Shown: positions 26,475 through 35,163 of the stretch, one piece after another
Position numbering within the stretch: the first letter of the stretch is position 1
How the letters are laid out: each line of letters opens with the position of its first letter
Source: Bradyrhizobium commune
GTDB lineage: Bacteria; Pseudomonadota; Alphaproteobacteria; Rhizobiales; Xanthobacteraceae
NCBI RefSeq assembly: GCF_015624505.1
Contig: NZ_CP061379.1
Location: forward strand, 4,278,001 to 4,342,000
Direction of reading: 5' to 3'
Length of the DNA: 64,000 bases
Made by a program: the position numbers and the translations under genes
Notes under the pieces: model-generated
Told to the model about the DNA's origin: nothing
The model's input: only the letters and a program-made list of their open reading frames with translations
The model's database searches: none

Positions 26475-26609
26475 TTCTGTGCGCTCGCGCCCAAACAAGA
26501 TCATGCGAAAGCGTTGTCACCCTAGACAGAAGCCGTCGGCTGACGGATCATGCAGTGCTGAGCGAACTGGGGGCACGTCGACGAGGCTTTCTAGCAAAGG
26601 GTGGTCAAG

Positions 26610-27701
26610 ATGTTGCAGTTTCGAGTGCGTGATCAGATCGTGGCGACAATGAGCTTGCTTGTCGCGCTGATCATCAGTTTTGACGTCGCGCATGCAAGGG
26701 GCCCTGGTCTGCCCAACGTCATGGTGCTGGCGACCGGTGGCACCATCGCCGGCTCCGGAGCGAGCAGCACCACCGTGGTCGGTTACACCGCAGCCACGGT
26801 GGGCATCGAGACCCTGCTCAACGCCGTCCCCGAACTGAAAACGGTGGCCAACGTCAAGGGCGAGCAGGTTTTCCAGATCGCCAGCGAGAACATGAACAAT
26901 GACTACTGGCTCAAGCTTGCGAAGCGCGTCAACACGCTGCTCGCGCAGGACGACGTCGATGGGATCGTCATCACCCACGGGACCGATACGATCGAGGAAA
27001 CCAGCTATTTCCTGGACCTGGTGGTCAAGAGCAAAAAGCCTGTCGTCGTCGTGGGCGCGATGCGGCCGTCGACGGCGATCAGCGCGGATGGGCCGATCAA
27101 CCTCTTCAACGCGGTGATCCTCGCAGGCAGCGACGAGGCGATCGGCAAGGGTGTGCTCGTTGCGCTCAACGATCAGATCAACGCCGCGCGCGACGTCACC
27201 AAGAACAACACCTCGACGGCGGACACCTTCCGCACGCCGGAACTCGGCTTTCTCGGTTACATGCAGGGCAACAAGCCGTACTTCTATCGCCAATCGACCC
27301 GCCGGCACACGGCGGACTCCGAATTCGACGTCTCCAGCCTCGATGTCCTGCCGCGAGTCGATATCGTCTACGGCTACGCCAACATGGACCGGGTCCCGAT
27401 CGATGCGTTTGTCGCTGCCGGCGCCAAGGGGATCGTGCATGCCGGCACGGGCGACGGCAGCCTGGCCCGGCCTGCGGTCGAGCCGGCGCTCGACGAGGCG
27501 CACAAGAAGGGTGTCGTGATCGTTCGCAGCAGCCGGGTCGGCAACGGCATCGTCGCGCGCAACGGGGAGGCCAAGGACGACGAGCACGACTTCGTCGTCT
27601 CGGATACGCTCAATCCCCAGAAGGCGCGCATCTTGCTGATGCTGGCGCTGACCAAGACGACCGACACCAAGGAGATCCAGCGGATGTTCTACACTTATTA
27701 G
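26610..27701 (+). CDS. Type II L-asparaginase, secreted
   Basis: A 363-residue enzyme converting asparagine to aspartate plus ammonia in the periplasm. The signal peptide spans about residues 1-31 (IVATMSLLVALIISFDVAHA). Both catalytic threonine motifs are present: VLATGGTIAGSG and ITHGTDTIEETSYFL. KPVVVVGAMRPSTAISADGP is also typical. The ATG at 26610 sits behind AAAGGGTGG. A GTG at 26601 is in frame but overlaps that site. A monocistronic gene, convergent with the MBL gene. Confidence 0.93.
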   Translation: MLQFRVRDQIVATMSLLVALIISFDVAHARGPGLPNVMVLATGGTIAGSGASSTTVVGYTAATVGIETLLNAVPELKTVANVKGEQVFQIASENMNNDYWLKLAKRVNTLLAQDDVDGIVITHGTDTIEETSYFLDLVVKSKKPVVVVGAMRPSTAISADGPINLFNAVILAGSDEAIGKGVLVALNDQINAARDVTKNNTSTADTFRTPELGFLGYMQGNKPYFYRQSTRRHTADSEFDVSSLDVLPRVDIVYGYANMDRVPIDAFVAAGAKGIVHAGTGDGSLARPAVEPALDEAHKKGVVIVRSSRVGNGIVARNGEAKDDEHDFVVSDTLNPQKARILLMLALTKTTDTKEIQRMFYTY

Positions 27702-27707
27702 GTCGCG

Positions 27708-28583
27708 CTACTCCCGCTTGAAGCGGTAATCGAAGGCGGCGCCGAACGGCTTGATCAATCCAACCGTCGGCGCCGGAAAGTGGATCGGCAGGATCAGCGT
27801 GTCGGTGTCGGCGACGGAAGCGAAGAACTTTCGCCGCGACACCGCCGATTGCTTCGCATCCCAATCCGGCTTCGCCGACCAGTCCGGCTCGCGGCACTGG
27901 ATCTGGTGATGCATGAGGTCGCCGGCAACGACTGCGCGTTGCCCCTTCGAGAAAATGTTGACGCAACAATGGCAGGGCGAATGCCCCGGCGTCGGCGTCA
28001 ACGTGACGGTGTCGTCGAGCGCGTAATCATCATCGACCAATAGCGCCTGCCCCGCCTCGACGATCGGGAGGCAATTGTCGCGAAACACCGTTCCGGGCGG
28101 ATTGTTGCCCTTGGCATTCTCCGCCTCCCACGCCGCGTACTCGCCCTTGTGGAAGACATATTTCGCGTTCGGGAATGTCGGCACCCAGCGGCCATCGCGC
28201 AAGGTGGTGTTCCAGCCGGTGTGGTCGATATGCAGATGCGTGCAGAACACGTAGTCGATCTGCTCGAAGCCGAAGCCGAGCGCAAATAATTCCTTGCGCC
28301 AGCGCTCCTTGCCGGGAAAATCGAACGGCGGCGGATGGCCCTTGTCCTCACCGGTGCAGGTATCGACCAGGATGGTGTAGCGCGGCGTCCGCACCACGAA
28401 GGTCTGGTAGGTGATGACCATCATGCCGCGCGCGGCGTCGAACACCTCCGGCTCCATCGTCGGCAGATGTTGCCTGAACACGCCCTCATCATAGGCCGGG
28501 AAGAAATCCTGCGGCCGCCGCCACGGTCCGTCCCGCTCGATCACCGCATCGATGGTGATGTCGCCGATCCGAAGCTGCTTCAT
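27708..28583 (-). CDS. MBL fold metallo-hydrolase
   Basis: 291 residues. The metal-binding motif is CTHLHIDHTGWN, with later ligands in TPGHSPCHC and GDLMHHQIQ. The family includes lactonases and related hydrolases (the AHL lactonase-like group), and LVDTCTGEDKGHP is typical of a common rhizobial subgroup of unknown substrate. No signal peptide. It is convergent with asparaginase, and its upstream side carries two family A palindromes. Confidence 0.9.
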   Translation of the reverse strand: MKQLRIGDITIDAVIERDGPWRRPQDFFPAYDEGVFRQHLPTMEPEVFDAARGMMVITYQTFVVRTPRYTILVDTCTGEDKGHPPPFDFPGKERWRKELFALGFGFEQIDYVFCTHLHIDHTGWNTTLRDGRWVPTFPNAKYVFHKGEYAAWEAENAKGNNPPGTVFRDNCLPIVEAGQALLVDDDYALDDTVTLTPTPGHSPCHCCVNIFSKGQRAVVAGDLMHHQIQCREPDWSAKPDWDAKQSAVSRRKFFASVADTDTLILPIHFPAPTVGLIKPFGAAFDYRFKRE

Positions 28584-28673
28584 GGTCGTTCGCTCCCGTT
28601 TTGAAACGGAGCGTAACGGGACTGACCAACACGTTCAAGCGAGCGAATACATTGCAAATCTCTCGATCTGGTT

Positions 28674-28779
28674 GTAGCCCGGATGGAGCGGAAGCGTAAT
28701 CCGGGGCCGGACCAACCACATCGCTCGACGGTCCGTGTTGCGCGAAACTTGGATTGCGCTTCGCTCCATCCAGGCTACG
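28674..28779. repeat. Dispersed palindrome, family A, copy 2
   Basis: Arms GTAGCCCGGATGGAGC and GCTCCATCCAGGCTAC around a variable core. It is one of two head-to-tail units (see 28793-28898), 14 bp apart. The core sequences GTAATCCGGGGCCGGACCA are shared between the two units. Confidence 0.85.
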
Positions 28780-28792
28780 AAATTGACACCCT

Positions 28793-28898
28793 GTAGCGCG
28801 GATGTAGCGCAGCGTAATCCGGGGCCGGACCATCCTCACCGCCAAACTGCCCCGTATGGAACGAAACCCGGATTGCGCTTCGCTCCATCCGGGCTACG
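28793..28898. repeat. Dispersed palindrome, family A, copy 3; its edge supplies a stop codon
   Basis: This is the second unit, with right arm GCTCCATCCGGGCTACG. The CTA at 28894-28896 in this arm is the TAG stop of the ABC-F gene on the minus strand, so the repeat reaches into that coding end. Confidence 0.85.
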
Positions 28899-30516
28899 AC
28901 CTCAACCCCGGAGCCTCCTGCCCGGTCCGCGCGACATATTCCGTGTAGCCGCCGCCATATTGGTGGATGCCCTCGGGCGTCAGCTCCAGCACGCGGTTCG
29001 ACAGCGTCGCCAAAAAGTGCCGGTCGTGCGAGACGAACAGCATGGTGCCTTCGAAATCCGACAGCGCATTGATCAGCATTTCCTTGGTGGCGAGGTCGAG
29101 ATGGTTGGTCGGCTCGTCCAGCACCAGAAAGTTCGGGGGGTCGAACAGCATCTTGGCCATCACCAGCCGCGCCTTCTCGCCGCCCGAGAGCACGCGGCAG
29201 CGCTTCTCGACGTCGTCGCCGGAGAAGCCGAAGCAGCCGGCGAGCGCGCGCAAGCTACCCTGCCCCGCGGTCGGAAACTGGTCTTCCAGCGACTGGAACA
29301 CGGTGCGCTCGCCGTCGAGCAGATCCATCGCGTGCTGGGCGAAATAGCCCATCTTGACACTGCCACCGAGGGCCACGGTGCCCTCGTCCGGCTCGCTCGC
29401 GCCGGCGACAAGCTTGAGCAGCGTCGACTTGCCGGCGCCGTTGACGCCCATCACGCACCAGCGCTCCCGGCGGCGGATCATGAAATCGAGCCCGTCATAG
29501 ATGCGCTTGCTGCCATAGCCCTTGAAGACCTTCTTCAAGGCGACGACGTCCTCGCCCGAGCGCGGTGCCGGCAGAAAATCGAACGCGACGGTCTGGCGGC
29601 GGCGCGGCGGTTCGACCCGCTCGATCTTGTCGAGCTTCTTCACCCGGCTCTGCACTTGCGCCGCATGAGATGCGCGCGCCTTGAAGCGCTCGATGAACTT
29701 GATCTCCTTGGCGAGCATCGCCTGCTGGCGCTCGAACTGCGCCTGCTGCTGCTTCTCGTTCAGCGCGCGCTGCTGCTCGTAGAACTCGTAATTGCCGGTG
29801 TAGGTCGTCAGCGAGCCGGAATCGATCTCGACCACCTTGGAGATGACGCGGTTGATGAACTCACGGTCATGCGAGGTCATCAACAGCGTGCCTTCATAAT
29901 CGTGCAAGAATTTTTCCAGCCAGATCAGGCTTTCGAGATCGAGATGGTTGCTCGGCTCGTCCAGCAGCATGACGTCGGGGCGCATCAAAAGAATCCGCGC
30001 CAGCGCCACGCGCATCTTCCAGCCGCCGGAGAGCTTGCCGACGTCGCCGTCCATCATCTCCTGGCTGAAGCCGAGGCCCGACAGCGCTTCGCGCGCACGA
30101 CCATCCAACGCATAGCCGTCGAGCTCCTCGAAGGCGTGCTGCACCTCGCCATAGCGCGCGATGATCTCGTCCATCTGGTCGGCTTTATCAGGGTCGGCCA
30201 TCGCGGCCTCGAGCTCACGCAGCTCGGCCGCGACCTCGCTGACGGGACCGGCGCCATTCATCACCTCGGCCACGGCGCTGTGGCCTGACATCTCGCCGAC
30301 GTCCTGGTTGAAATAGCCGATCGTGATGCCGCGATCGGTCGACACCTGCCCCTCGTCGGGCAGCTCCTCGCCGGCGATCATCCGGAACAGGGTGGTTTTT
30401 CCGGCGCCGTTCGGGCCGACCAGCCCGATCTTCTCGCCCTTGTTGAGGGCGGCGGAGGCTTCGATGAACAGGATCTGGTGGCCGGCTTGCTTGCTGACGT
30501 TGTCGAGGCGGATCAT
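28894..30516 (-). CDS. ABC-F family ATPase (ribosome-associated type)
   Basis: A 540-residue protein with two ABC cassettes and no membrane domain. Domain 1 has GLVGPNGAGKTTLF, the signature LSGGWKMR and LLDEPSNHLDLES. Domain 2 has GVNGAGKSTLL, LSGGEKAR and LVLDEPTNHLDLAT. The linker between them is long, charged and helical (EKQQQAQFERQQAMLAKEI). ABC-F proteins act on translating ribosomes. The ATG at 30516 begins the conserved MIRLDNVSK, so the longer reading to 30624 is not used. The stop codon lies in a dispersed palindrome. Confidence 0.92.
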   Translation of the reverse strand: MIRLDNVSKQAGHQILFIEASAALNKGEKIGLVGPNGAGKTTLFRMIAGEELPDEGQVSTDRGITIGYFNQDVGEMSGHSAVAEVMNGAGPVSEVAAELRELEAAMADPDKADQMDEIIARYGEVQHAFEELDGYALDGRAREALSGLGFSQEMMDGDVGKLSGGWKMRVALARILLMRPDVMLLDEPSNHLDLESLIWLEKFLHDYEGTLLMTSHDREFINRVISKVVEIDSGSLTTYTGNYEFYEQQRALNEKQQQAQFERQQAMLAKEIKFIERFKARASHAAQVQSRVKKLDKIERVEPPRRRQTVAFDFLPAPRSGEDVVALKKVFKGYGSKRIYDGLDFMIRRRERWCVMGVNGAGKSTLLKLVAGASEPDEGTVALGGSVKMGYFAQHAMDLLDGERTVFQSLEDQFPTAGQGSLRALAGCFGFSGDDVEKRCRVLSGGEKARLVMAKMLFDPPNFLVLDEPTNHLDLATKEMLINALSDFEGTMLFVSHDRHFLATLSNRVLELTPEGIHQYGGGYTEYVARTGQEAPGLRS

Positions 30517-30725
30517 GGGGTCTTTTGGGGGGATTTTTGCGTTGCAGCGTAATAAGCCATGCGGGCCGCCAAAGGAAGCCCGGCGCGGTACGGGTTTCGC
30601 GCCCTCCTGACAAATCCTTAGCAATTTTCGGCCAGAAACGTGGGTGGCGCGTCCAACAATCTCTCAAGCCTCTTTGGATTCGGCCGGGCCGGCCCACCAC
30701 CATCGGGGCCACGTTGATGGCCTGC

Positions 30726-31481
30726 TCAGAAGGTGAAGAGCACGGACGCATACCAGGAGTAGCGGCCGGTATCGTCCGTGTTTTCGATGCTCCGCCTGAT
30801 GTAGCCAAGCAGATGGTAGTTGTCGGTTACGTCGTAGCGCCACCCCAAACCAAGGCTCGTCGTGGCAGGCGTTCCCTGGGAATCCGCGGTTTGATGGAAG
30901 AGCTCGCCCCCGATCTGAAGCTTAGGGAGCACCTGATAGGTCAGCACGGCGCCGGCTTGACAGAAATTCGCAGCGCGGATTTCGTTGAAGGTGCAGCCGC
31001 CTCCGCCGAAAGCGGACCACTGCTTGCCGAAATCCTTCTGCACCCATATCGGCAGCAGCAATGATGCGTGATTGTCTCCGATGGCCCCCGACCCGCTGGG
31101 CAGGAATACGCGCGGAAACACGCTGACGTCGAGGCCGAACGTATCCTGATGTAAGAAGCGATACTTGGCTGCAAGCTCGACGTTGCCGAGCCCAACGCGC
31201 GTCCCCCCGCCGCCAGTGTCGTTGTAACCTGCCGGCAATGTTGCAGTGAGTTGAAGATCCCGAGCCGCGCCGTAATTGAAGTCTATTCCGGTCTCGCCCG
31301 CCGTACCCGCGCGCGTATTGGTGCCGTTATTGAACGTGTAGATCTCGAAATGGCCGGTGTCGGTCGGTTCGGGGTCGTCGGATACGAAAGGCGGGCCCGC
31401 CGCAGCCGGTCGAGCGAGCAGCGCCAGCAGCGCACCGGCTGAAATCAACCAAGCTGGCCAATGCGCGCGCTGTTTCACCAT
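30726..31481 (-). CDS. Outer-membrane beta-barrel protein, phenol MetA-degradation type
   Basis: 251 residues with a signal peptide (WLISAGALLALLARPAAAGPP). The sequence then alternates polar and hydrophobic residues and ends in aromatic YASVLFTF, as outer-membrane barrels do. Segments such as GHFEIYTFNNGTNT and GLGNVELAAKYRFLHQD fit the 'MetA-pathway of phenol degradation' transporter-like family. It is divergent from the RpiR regulator with about 96 bp between, so it may be part of the same regulon as the membrane pair at 32504-34062. The true substrate is not known. Confidence 0.75.
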   Translation of the reverse strand: MVKQRAHWPAWLISAGALLALLARPAAAGPPFVSDDPEPTDTGHFEIYTFNNGTNTRAGTAGETGIDFNYGAARDLQLTATLPAGYNDTGGGGTRVGLGNVELAAKYRFLHQDTFGLDVSVFPRVFLPSGSGAIGDNHASLLLPIWVQKDFGKQWSAFGGGGCTFNEIRAANFCQAGAVLTYQVLPKLQIGGELFHQTADSQGTPATTSLGLGWRYDVTDNYHLLGYIRRSIENTDDTGRYSWYASVLFTF

Positions 31482-31524
31482 TTGCTACACGACCTTTTGG
31501 CTTGCGTCTCCGCCTTGCGGCTCC

Positions 31525-31538
31525 GTAGTGTATGCTAC
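31525..31538. promoter_or_regulatory. Possible operator GTAGTGTATGCTAC in the divergent promoter
   Basis: A short palindrome with GTAG/CTAC arms between the outer-membrane gene (start 31481) and the RpiR gene (31578). GCTACA-like half-sites recur at about 31489 (TTGCTACACG) and 31563 (TTACTACAGC). RpiR proteins bind repeated half-sites. The evidence is only spacing and repetition. Confidence 0.3.
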
Positions 31539-31577
31539 ATCAGTCCACGCCAAGTGCAATTTACTACAGCCGGAAGC

Positions 31578-32543
31578 ATGATCGACAGGGCCGGAACCGG
31601 CGCACAACCCAGTGAACTTGATCGCAGGCTTGCCGAAGCAAGGCAGCAGCTTGCCGCCACAGGATTGCGCGTCGCCAACTTCATCGACGAGAATAGGCAA
31701 GTCGTTCTAGCGAGTTCCGCAGCCGCGCTGGGCGCAAGAATCGGCACCTCGGACGCGACGGTGCTTCGCACGATTCAGAGGCTGGGCTTTCCGAGTCTGG
31801 CCGATCTCAAATCTGAGATCCTGAAGTCGGGAGCGAGTTCGACGCCGGCGGACGACATGCGGCGCAGCTTGATCGACCTCGGGAAGACAACGGGCGAGGC
31901 GCTGGACGACATCCTCGATGCTCATACCGACGGCCTTGCCGTCCTGCGCTCGGCGAAATGTCGGGCTCAAATCGCCGCCGCAGTTCCAATACTCGATGCC
32001 GCCGCGCGCATCTGCGTGTTCGGCATCGGTCCATCGTCCGCACTTGCTGCTTATGTCTCGATTTTGCTTGCCCGCAGTGGCCGTCGTACACGCACGATCA
32101 ACGCGACCGGTTCCATGCTCGCCGATCAGCTGCTGGATCTTCGCTCGGGCGATGCTCTCCTGATCCTCGCTTATGGCCGGCTCTATCGCGAGGTGAAAGC
32201 AGTATTCGCCGAAGCAAGAGCGCTCGATCTCCGGACCGTATTGATCACGGAAGCGGCCGACGCGCCGCTTTCGAAACTGGCGGACGCCTGCGTGGCGATC
32301 CCGCGCGGCCGCCCTGGCCGGATCGCACTGCACGGCGCGACTCTCGTCGGGCTCGAAGCACTGGTGTTCTCGCTCGTCGCTGCAAATCCGGACGCGGCAC
32401 TCGCCTCCCTCGACAAGCTCAATCGACTGAGGCGCGCGACCGAAGCACGGGGCAGAGTTGAAAAGCCCAAGGGCAAGGAAGAAGGCAAGAGAAGGAGCCC
32501 CGGATGGATGACGGCGTCGAAACGAGCAAGGTTCCGGAAGTAA
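31578..32543 (+). CDS. MurR/RpiR family transcriptional regulator
   Basis: A 321-residue regulator. The N-terminal helix-turn-helix (about 30-80) shows SSAAALGARIGTSDATVLRT and GFPSLADLKSEI. The SIS sugar-phosphate domain (about 120-260) shows ICVFGIGPSSALAAYVSILL and LLILAYGRLYREVKAV. The C-terminus is an extra basic tail, whose 3' end overlaps the next gene by 40 bp. The ATG at 31578 was chosen because upstream residues do not look coding. It probably controls the downstream membrane pair and the divergent barrel gene. Confidence 0.87.
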   Translation: MIDRAGTGAQPSELDRRLAEARQQLAATGLRVANFIDENRQVVLASSAAALGARIGTSDATVLRTIQRLGFPSLADLKSEILKSGASSTPADDMRRSLIDLGKTTGEALDDILDAHTDGLAVLRSAKCRAQIAAAVPILDAAARICVFGIGPSSALAAYVSILLARSGRRTRTINATGSMLADQLLDLRSGDALLILAYGRLYREVKAVFAEARALDLRTVLITEAADAPLSKLADACVAIPRGRPGRIALHGATLVGLEALVFSLVAANPDAALASLDKLNRLRRATEARGRVEKPKGKEEGKRRSPGWMTASKRARFRK

Positions 32544-33277
32544 CCCTGATCTTCTGGATCATCAAGATTTTGGCAACGACGCTGGGCGAAACGGGCGGCG
32601 ACGCCGTGTCGATGTCCATGAATCTCGGATATGCAGTGAGTAGCGCGATCTTCATCGGCCTCTTTTTGATCGCGGTGGCCGCCCAGATCCTGGCGCGGAA
32701 ATTCCATCCCTTCCTCTATTGGTTCGTCGTTGTTGCCACGACGACGGCCGGCACGACCATGGCCGATCTCGCGGACCGTTCGCTCGGCATCGGCTATCCG
32801 GGCGGATCGTCGCTGCTCTTCGCGCTGCTGATGGCCTCCCTTTTCGTCTGGTACCGCTCGGAAGGATCGATCTCGGTCAACACCGTTTCGAATCCCCGTG
32901 TGGAGTCCTTCTACTGGGTCTCGATCCTGTTCTCGCAGACGCTCGGCACCGCGCTCGGCGACTGGATGGCGGACACCAATGGTCTCGGTTACGAAGGTGG
33001 TGCCCTCGTGTTCGGCGTCGGGCTCGCCGTAATCGCAGCGGCCTACTATTTCACCTCCGCCTCGCGAACCGCGTTGTTCTGGGCCGCCTTCATTCTGACC
33101 CGACCGCTGGGCGCGACCCTCGGCGATCTGCTCGACAAGCCGTTGGCCAACGGCGGACTTGCGTTCAGCCGGTACTATGCCTCGGCGATCCTCGCGGCGC
33201 TCATCATTGCCTGCGTGGCCTTGCTCCCACAGCGCGCCGGCACCCATCCGGCTCAGCCCGAACGGAGCCGGATCTGA
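32504..33277 (+). CDS. COG4705-type membrane protein, paralogue 1
   Basis: A 257-residue polytopic protein with about eight hydrophobic segments. A pattern recurs four times, spaced about 60 residues: TTLGETGGDAVS, TTAGTTMADLADR, QTLGTALGDWMAD and RPLGATLGDLLDK, all of the form [T/L]GTxxGD. This internal repetition suggests fourfold duplication of a two-helix unit, with the Asp residues perhaps lining a path for an ion. It resembles uncharacterised membrane-anchored proteins of COG4705. It overlaps the regulator by 40 bp and precedes a second paralogue. Confidence 0.78.
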   Translation: MDDGVETSKVPEVTLIFWIIKILATTLGETGGDAVSMSMNLGYAVSSAIFIGLFLIAVAAQILARKFHPFLYWFVVVATTTAGTTMADLADRSLGIGYPGGSSLLFALLMASLFVWYRSEGSISVNTVSNPRVESFYWVSILFSQTLGTALGDWMADTNGLGYEGGALVFGVGLAVIAAAYYFTSASRTALFWAAFILTRPLGATLGDLLDKPLANGGLAFSRYYASAILAALIIACVALLPQRAGTHPAQPERSRI

Positions 33278-33300
33278 CCGACCACTGACAGGACAAATTG

Positions 33301-34062
33301 ATGAAACCGAACCACCTCCCCACATTGGGGCCCCGCTATTGGACTGCGCTCTGCGTCGCCAGCGTCTTCGGGGCCAACATGGGCGACTTCTTCGCTCATA
33401 ACCTCGGCCTCGGGCACGTCGGCGGGCTGCCGCACCTTGCCGCCGCGCTCGCCGTCATCATGGTGGCCGAACGCTTCGATGAAATCCGGCACCAAGCCTA
33501 TTATTGGACAGCCATCATTATCGTCCGGACGGCCGCGACCAATTTCGCCGACTTCACCGCGGGCGATCTGAAATTGCCGCGTGTTTGGGTCATGGTAACA
33601 CTGGCAATCTTTCTGGCCGCCGCGGTCTGGTCAAGTTGGCGGTTCGCCTGGCGGCACCTGACCGGCAAGACAGACGAGGTGCTCCGCGCGGACATCGGCT
33701 ACTGGGTATGCATGTTCCTCGCTGGGACGCTCGGCACCGAGATCGGGGACTACTGCTCGCACAATCTGAAACTGGACGACGGCGGCGCGGCAATATTGCT
33801 GTCTCCAATGGTCGTTCTGCTGTTCGTCGTTGGTAGAGGGGGACGGCTCCTGCTGCTGCCGGTATATTGGACCATGGTGGTCATGATCAGGGCTGCAGGG
33901 ACAGCAGTAGGAGACTATTTGAGCAGTCGTCACATGCTTGGGCTGCCGCTGAGCACCACTGCCACCGGGATCGCGTTCGTTGCTGTGCTAATGGTCTTGA
34001 AGGATGGGTCGAGGTCGGACACATCGTCGAGCGCCGGCGAAACCGTGAGCGAGCGAGCCTGA
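33301..34062 (+). CDS. COG4705-type membrane protein, paralogue 2
   Basis: A 253-residue relative of the preceding protein with the same fourfold pattern: VFGANMGDFFAHN, TAATNFADFTAGD, GTLGTEIGDYCSHNL and AAGTAVGDYLSSR. It differs in having His residues next to the Asp in two repeats (FFAHN, CSHN). It starts 23 bp after paralogue 1 and ends the run of genes on this strand. Two adjacent, similar but divergent subunits suggest a heterodimeric transporter or channel. No transport substrate is assigned to this family that I can cite. Confidence 0.78.
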   Translation: MKPNHLPTLGPRYWTALCVASVFGANMGDFFAHNLGLGHVGGLPHLAAALAVIMVAERFDEIRHQAYYWTAIIIVRTAATNFADFTAGDLKLPRVWVMVTLAIFLAAAVWSSWRFAWRHLTGKTDEVLRADIGYWVCMFLAGTLGTEIGDYCSHNLKLDDGGAAILLSPMVVLLFVVGRGGRLLLLPVYWTMVVMIRAAGTAVGDYLSSRHMLGLPLSTTATGIAFVAVLMVLKDGSRSDTSSSAGETVSERA

Positions 34063-34284
34063 CCATGGCGCAACGTCACTAAACCTCGCGCTCGTCCACG
34101 GTGCGCCGATGAACTTGAAGACGCGGGTCACGCCGCGAGGTTCGGAAACGCCGGGACGCGGCGTCGAAATATTGGGGTTACGCGGTCCAATACATTAAAT
34201 TACTGGCCGTCGCCATCCTGCGGGCTGCAGCGTCGGTCAACGCTCGGCGAACACCGCCAGTTGAGTGCACTGTCACCGTAATCC

Positions 34285-34422
34285 CGGCTGGCGGTCCCGG
34301 TCGTCGACGGCCCGGCCCTCGCCTCGTCATCCAACGCCTCCGGCGTCCTGATCCGCGGTATCCGGGCCGCCGATCTCACTCAGCTTCCCGCGATCTCCGG
34401 CCGCATCAAGTACGGGTCGCTT
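34285..34422 (+). pseudogene. Fragment of a LolC/LolE-type lipoprotein-releasing permease gene
   Basis: In one frame the plus strand reads RLAVPVVDGPALASS, then SNASGVLIRGIRAADL and TQLPAISGRIKYGSL. This resembles the periplasmic domain of LolC/LolE (VEGQVLAS...SGVLVRGI...DL...I..GSL). Similarity stops on both sides, and no start or membrane segments remain, so it is a remnant of about 46 codons. The rest of the 560-bp gap from 34063 to 34621 shows no other recognisable gene. Confidence 0.5.
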
Positions 34423-34621
34423 GATTATTCGGATTCTGATGCTCGTGCCACACTCTTGAAAGCCCTAAGCTCCATAGTCGGCGGGGTCTTTCGATGCCTT
34501 GTCGCTCGCACCGGACCTCTAACGGTCTCTGGCCCGACGTCAGCTTTATGATGCAAATTGGAAGCCGCACTTCCAATCAAGGCTATTCTGGCGCGATACC
34601 AGTTAGCCGGAATTCGATGGC

Positions 34622-34885
34622 TTAAGCGTCATTTGATGGCTTCGGCGTCGTCGCATAGTGATCGAAACCCATCGTGAAAGTTGCACGCCCTCGGCTCATA
34701 GAGCGCAGGCTATCCGCGTAGCCGAACATGTTCTTGAGCGGCACCATCGCGGTGATGACGTTGGCGCTGCCGCGCTTGTCTTGGCCCCGAATCTGGCCGT
34801 GCCGCGAATTCAGGTCACCGATAACCGAGCCCGTGCAGTCTTCCGGGGTCACCACTTCGATCTTCATGATCGGTTCAACGCTCAA
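34622..34885 (-). pseudogene. C-terminal remnant of an elongation factor G gene
   Basis: 87 residues matching only domain V of [53 protein letters not shown] and [16 protein letters not shown] is about 690 residues. The GTPase domain and domains II-IV are missing, and the last ten residues differ from usual EF-G ends. It cannot work as a translation factor. It is probably a leftover of a rearrangement or of a transferred fusA copy. The open frame itself is undamaged. Confidence 0.85.
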
Positions 34886-35163
34886 AATTCACTCCGCGTT
34901 TGAACTGGGCCAGCTTGAATTCAACCCAAGGTTAACACTGTTACCCCGAACGGTCTAGCGTGGTCCGCTTCCGGCCCAAAGCCAACGCTCAAACGTATCG
35001 GCTTTAAGTCGCCTTCCGACAGCAAGCCGACCCAACGAACTTGTAAGCGACTCCCTAAGCCAGCCGCATGAGCTTCAACGATGCCGCCGGTCGCAGACTG
35101 CGCATTACGGCATTACGGTGCCAGTGCACTAAATTATTTGCCCGTGCAGGATCGTTTCTGCAA

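Noticed and set aside
28735..30288. 517-codon plus-strand open frame
   Set aside because: It lies wholly opposite the ABC-F gene, whose product has all ATPase motifs. Its translation is a low-information Leu/Arg/His-rich shadow.
34622..34885. Functional EF-G gene
   Set aside because: Only domain V is present. The GTPase domain is missing.
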